Of a stretch of 56,627 nucleotides of DNA, positions 53,390 through 56,627 are shown piece by piece. A program made the translations under genes and the position numbers. Within the stretch, counting starts at the first letter, position 1. Every line of letters starts with the position of its first letter. The stretch is from contig JAPLOH010000103.1 in NCBI GenBank assembly GCA_026400845.1, positions 1 to 56,627 on the forward strand. The letters run 5' to 3'. The notes below the pieces were generated by a model. The model worked only from the letters and a program-made list of their open reading frames with translations. It had not been told where the DNA came from and searched no databases. The DNA is from Alphaproteobacteria bacterium. GTDB lineage: Bacteria > Pseudomonadota > Alphaproteobacteria > Acetobacterales > Acetobacteraceae.

Positions 53390-54568
53390 ATGCCCGCACC
53401 CACGCTGCGCACCCAAGTCGGCATCATCGGCGCCGGCCCTGCCGGATTGCTGCTCGGCCAGGTCCTCGCCCGCGCCGGCATCGAAAGCGTGGTGATCGAG
53501 GCGCAATCCCGCGCCTACGTCGAAAGTCGCGTCCGCGCCGGCCTCATGGAGCATGACGCCTGCCAGCAAATGCGTGACGCCGGGGTCGGAGAGCGGATGG
53601 ACCGCGAGGGCCTCGTCCACCACGGCATCGTCCTGCGCTTCGGTGGCACCAGCCATCGCATTCCGCTGACCGATCTCGCCGGCGGCCGCCATGTCACCGT
53701 CTACGGCCAGCAGGAGGTGGTGAAGGACCTCATCGCCGCCCGCCTCGCCGACGGGCTCCCATTGTTTTTCGACGCCCAGGCCCACGCCATCGGGGCCATC
53801 GACACCGCCCGGCCGACCGTGGGTTTCCACCACGATGGCGCCGACCACGTCCTCGAATGCGACATCATCGCCGGGGCCGACGGGTTCCATGGGATCAGCC
53901 GTGACGCGATGCCCGCCGATATGATGCGCGTCTTCGAGCGCGTCTACCCTTTCGCATGGCTCGGCATCCTCGCCGAAGCCCCACCCGTCAGCCACGAACT
54001 GGTCTATGCCAGCCACGACCGCGGCTTCGCGCTGGCCTCCATGCGCTCGCCCAAGATCACCCGGCTTTATCTGCAATGCGCGCCGGACGAAAACCTCGCC
54101 GACTGGCCCGACACCCGGATCTGGGACGAACTCGACACCCGCCTCGCCGGCAAACTGACCCGCGGCCCCATCCTGCAACGTGGCATCACCCCGCTGCGCA
54201 GCTTCGTCGCCGAACCCATGCGGGCCGGCCGCCTGTTCCTCCTCGGTGACGCCGCCCACATCGTCCCGCCAACCGGGGCGAAGGGCCTGAACCTCGCCTT
54301 CGCCGACGTTCACGTCCTCTCCGCCGCCCTCGTCGCGTTCTTCCGCACCGGCACCACTTCCGGCCTGGACTCCTACTCCGAAACCGCGCTTCGCCGCGTC
54401 TGGAAAGCCGAGCGCTTCTCCTGGTGGATGACCACCCTGCTCCACCGCTTCGACGCCTACTCTCCGTTCGAGCGCCGCATGCAGCAGGCGGAACTGGACT
54501 ACCTCACCACCTCGCGCGCGGGGATGACGACGATAGCGGAGAATTATGTGGGGCTGCCGCTTCTTTAG
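53390..54568 (+). CDS. pobA: 4-hydroxybenzoate 3-monooxygenase
   Basis: FAD/NADPH aromatic hydroxylase of 392 residues, the standard PobA length (about 394), converting 4-hydroxybenzoate to protocatechuate. FAD motifs are GIIGAGPAGLLLGQVL and RLFLLGDAAHIVPPTGAKGLNLA; the NADPH/FAD motif is IIAGADGFHGISR; the substrate-side YVESRVRAGLMEH matches PobA's R-x-R-A-G-x-L-E. No protocatechuate ring-cleavage genes or pobR are present. Possibly cotranscribed with the MFS gene upstream. Confidence 0.94.
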   Translation: MPAPTLRTQVGIIGAGPAGLLLGQVLARAGIESVVIEAQSRAYVESRVRAGLMEHDACQQMRDAGVGERMDREGLVHHGIVLRFGGTSHRIPLTDLAGGRHVTVYGQQEVVKDLIAARLADGLPLFFDAQAHAIGAIDTARPTVGFHHDGADHVLECDIIAGADGFHGISRDAMPADMMRVFERVYPFAWLGILAEAPPVSHELVYASHDRGFALASMRSPKITRLYLQCAPDENLADWPDTRIWDELDTRLAGKLTRGPILQRGITPLRSFVAEPMRAGRLFLLGDAAHIVPPTGAKGLNLAFADVHVLSAALVAFFRTGTTSGLDSYSETALRRVWKAERFSWWMTTLLHRFDAYSPFERRMQQAELDYLTTSRAGMTTIAENYVGLPLL

Positions 54569-54633
54569 CCGGGAACGCGACGCTTCGATCCGTTCAAGCC
54601 TATCTCTACCGGCCGTGACCGGGTTCAAACGCG

Positions 54634-54667
54634 CCGCACCCCGGACGACGGGTCGTCCGGGGTGCGG
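54634..54667. terminator. Strong bidirectional hairpin
   Basis: CCGCACCCCGGACGAC pairs perfectly with its 16-base complement around a 2-base loop, midway between the convergent pobA and EXORDIUM-like genes. It is followed by only a weak T-rich sequence (TTGGTCT). A bidirectional terminator is the natural reading. Confidence 0.7.
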
Positions 54668-54688
54668 TTGGTCTGATCGATGGGGTGG

Positions 54689-55870
54689 TCAGAAGTTGTA
54701 GTAGTACTGCACACAGCCCTTCTGGCCGGCCGCGTTGGCCGCGTTGCTCCATTCCTGCTGAAGCTCGAAGTAGCTCGCCGGGTAGCCCGTCACATAGACC
54801 GGCGACGGGTAGGGGTTGGAGGTGTAGAACTGGTTGGCCGCCGGGCTCGAAGAGACGTTGGCGCCGAAGTTATACGCGCACTTGTCGGCGTTCTCATTGC
54901 CGGACAGGTCAAACCAGGCGTTGCCGAAGGGGGCGGTGATCGCCTCGAGGATCTCGTGGGAAGCGACGCTGGCGACGATATCGGCGTAGGGCCCATAGTT
55001 CACGCCGCCGATGATCGCGTTCGGCGTCGCCTGCCCGGGGTTCGCGCAGGCGCCGGGATCGCCATAGGGCATGTTGGCGTAGATGACGGGGCCGGTCGAG
55101 GGACCGGTCGTCACATTGAACGACGAATGATAGGCGCAATAATAAGTGTAAGCGCAGGTCGTCCCCGTCAAGCACGACCCCTGGCCGGACGAGGTGTACA
55201 TCACAAACATCTTGTTCGGGCCGGGCGTCCAGCGGGCCCTCTTCATCACGTTGCCGATCTCGCGTTGGATCTGCTTGTCCGTGAGGCAGTTGCCCGGCGT
55301 CGCGGTATCGGTGCACGCCGATGCGGGATAGGCTGCCGTATCGACATACGTACCTGCCAGTCCGCCCTGGTTGACGATCGGGGTGGCGGCGCTGGTTTGG
55401 TAGTACTGCGTGGCAGTGCCGGCCAGATGGTTGCTGATGAACCCCTGCACCATCGCGTTGTTGACCGACATGAAATTGCCGGCCATCGAAGTGGCCGCAC
55501 CGCTTTGCAGCTTCCCGGTCGCCGGCAGCCAGTAGATCGTGTAGATCTCGATGTTGGTCTGTGGACCGGAGGTGACCTTCGGGTTCATGACTGGTCCACC
55601 GTGGTACTTCAGCGGAAGCGCTCCGGCCTGACCGGCGGCGAGGCCGTGCTTCACCCGGGCTAAATGGCCGGCGAGGGTCGGCAGGATGTGAATGTGGCTT
55701 CCGCCCTCACCGACATGGTTCAGGATCGGCGCCAAGCCGGATTTCTCGGCGGCCGACAACGGGATGTCGAGGATCGAGGCGCGCTTCGGAGCTTGCGCAC
55801 CGGCGGACGCCGCGGCGGCCAGAGTGAAGCCGGCGGCAACGAAGCCGGCGAAGATATTGCGGAACAGCAT
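54689..55870 (-). CDS. Secreted EXORDIUM/PHI-1-like protein
   Basis: Secreted protein of 393 residues with a signal peptide (LFRNIFAGFVAAGFTLAAAASAGAQA). The mature part has LKYHGGPVMNPKV, then a domain with several cysteines (TTCAYTYYCAYHSSF) and the segment ASHEILEAITAPFGNAWFDLSG-like followed by NENADKCAYNFG. This pattern recalls plant phosphate-induced protein 1/EXORDIUM proteins and their bacterial relatives. HE-x2-E followed by a downstream Asp could bind metal, but no protease activity is established. The function in bacteria is unknown. It has its own upstream gap of 141 bp. Confidence 0.72.
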   Translation of the reverse strand: MLFRNIFAGFVAAGFTLAAAASAGAQAPKRASILDIPLSAAEKSGLAPILNHVGEGGSHIHILPTLAGHLARVKHGLAAGQAGALPLKYHGGPVMNPKVTSGPQTNIEIYTIYWLPATGKLQSGAATSMAGNFMSVNNAMVQGFISNHLAGTATQYYQTSAATPIVNQGGLAGTYVDTAAYPASACTDTATPGNCLTDKQIQREIGNVMKRARWTPGPNKMFVMYTSSGQGSCLTGTTCAYTYYCAYHSSFNVTTGPSTGPVIYANMPYGDPGACANPGQATPNAIIGGVNYGPYADIVASVASHEILEAITAPFGNAWFDLSGNENADKCAYNFGANVSSSPAANQFYTSNPYPSPVYVTGYPASYFELQQEWSNAANAAGQKGCVQYYYNF

Positions 55871-56011
55871 GGTTGGAATCTCCTCAACCGCTTGACGGAT
55901 TAACCCGTCGTTTAGGGCGCCCTGATAGCAACAAAAAGCAACGCGGGTCCACCTGCGATCCCCCTCCGGCATGCCGGGTCACGCAACAGTGATAAGCTGC
56001 AACCACGCCGG

Positions 56012-56627
56012 TCATCGGCGCCCCGCCATCCAGGCGGCGATGCCGGACAGCGCGCGCTCCTGGCCGGGGTAGCCGAGGAGTTGCACCCCGAGCGGCATGC
56101 CGTCCAGGCTCAGCAACGGCAACGATATCGCCGGGCAGCGCAGCGATGAGGCGGGGACATTGAAGATCGCGTTCCCCGTGGTCTCGATGCCGATCGGCGC
56201 CGGGCCGGGGGCGGAGAGCGTGATGCAGGCGTCGAAATCGGGCGCGAGGGCCACCAGCGCGTCGCGCAGCACGTCGCGCCGGCGCAGCAACGCCGCGTAG
56301 TCATCGGGCGTCATCGCCAGCCCGGCGGTGACGTGCTCCATGGTGCGCGGCTGCAATTTGCCTGGCATGCGGGCGGCGAGCTCGCCGATCGGGAACAGGC
56401 TCTCCCAGGAGGCGATGCCGGTGGAAATCTCCGCCGCCTCGGCGATCGCGCGCTCCAACACCGCGATGCGGGCGGATGTGTCGCGGTCAAGCATCGTCAC
56501 CCCCTCGGCGGCGAGCCCGCCGAGAAATGCGGATAGCGCCGCCTTGGCGCCGGCCTCGGCGACCTCCCAGCCTGCCGTCTGCAGCACCGCCAGCCGCTCC
56601 GGCCGGCGCGGCGCGGCGGGCGCCGGG
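56012..56627 (-). CDS. Amidase signature family protein, partial (C-terminal end)
   Basis: The C-terminal 204 codons of an amidase; the start and the Ser-Ser-Lys catalytic core lie beyond the right edge. The visible end is typical of amidases and GatA-like proteins: DACITLSAPGPAPIGIETTGN, then IFNVPASSLRCPAISLPLL and GMPLGVQLLGYPGQERALSG. The closing segment binds or shields the substrate in this family. GatA itself is unlikely given the weak similarity of the tail, so the substrate is unknown. Confidence 0.85.
   Translation of the reverse strand, partial: PAPAAPRRPERLAVLQTAGWEVAEAGAKAALSAFLGGLAAEGVTMLDRDTSARIAVLERAIAEAAEISTGIASWESLFPIGELAARMPGKLQPRTMEHVTAGLAMTPDDYAALLRRRDVLRDALVALAPDFDACITLSAPGPAPIGIETTGNAIFNVPASSLRCPAISLPLLSLDGMPLGVQLLGYPGQERALSGIAAWMAGRR

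Noticed and set aside
1-56627. CRISPR arrays, tRNA/rRNA genes or an intact prophage
   Set aside because: I found no regularly spaced repeats, no cloverleaf or rRNA sequence, and no phage structural genes. A tRNAscan or similar run would be decisive for small RNAs.

Overview
The window is GC-rich (roughly two thirds G+C) and tightly packed, with frequent 1-4 bp start/stop overlaps, GTG starts and short intergenic gaps. Gene content (AmpG, a two-subunit RND pump, NfuA, LtnD-type dehydrogenase, ManD, PobA, many SDRs, luciferase-like monooxygenases, orphan solute-binding proteins) and codon choice point to an alphaproteobacterium, most likely of the Acetobacteraceae/Rhodospirillales. That placement is my inference; no rRNA gene or other phylogenetic marker is present. 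I saw no tRNA, rRNA, CRISPR array, intact insertion sequence or prophage.

Layout. 1-3.0 kb: end of a thiolase-like gene, two small lipoproteins and a PLP-dependent dehydratase. 3.0-9 kb: a hybrid histidine kinase, asd and an M81 (MlrC-like) protein. 9-15.6 kb: a TPR/glycosyltransferase-fold protein, an orphan peptide-type solute-binding protein behind a perfect palindrome, an IstB scar, a TauD-type dioxygenase, a divergent metallo-beta-lactamase-fold protein, a RutE-like reductase and NfuA. 15.6-24 kb: a 5'-nucleotidase, a pip/ltnD/DUF2459 operon, DUF423 plus a methyltransferase, an MFS transporter with a strange AT-rich front end, LysE and an SDR. 24-29.3 kb: a luciferase-like oxidoreductase/CorA/hydrolase operon and an SDR plus cytosolic solute-binding protein. 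29.3-29.9 kb: a graveyard of IS66-, IS630- and copper-chaperone-like fragments. 29.9-39.6 kb: ampG/agmatinase, a GGDEF-EAL protein, TauE, TfoX and an RND pump. 39.8-45.1 kb: an exported protein of unknown function, trpS, then the most notable cassette. 45.1-56.6 kb: a nested inverted-repeat element, a small protein with a palindromic leaderless promoter, an SDR/manD pair, a metal-dependent hydrolase, a response regulator-class III cyclase, OPT and MFS transporters, pobA, a secreted EXORDIUM-like protein and part of an amidase.

The outstanding system is at 42389-45076: a predicted F420-dependent glucose-6-phosphate dehydrogenase followed immediately by cofE and cofD, two enzymes of coenzyme F420 biosynthesis. 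The three genes are separated by 4 bp and overlapped by 4 bp, so cofactor synthesis and cofactor reduction appear to be made from one transcript. F420 is classically archaeal and actinobacterial; a compact fgd-cofE-cofD unit in a proteobacterial background is unusual. The remaining F420 genes (cofC/fbiD, cofG/cofH or fbiC) are not in the window.

Secondary points are an AT-rich replacement of the 5' end of an MFS gene, in-frame 15-bp tandem repeats before the response regulator-cyclase, catalytically atypical SDR and metallo-beta-lactamase-fold proteins, a palindromic operator inside a leaderless promoter, and a GntR-like palindrome before an orphan binding protein.
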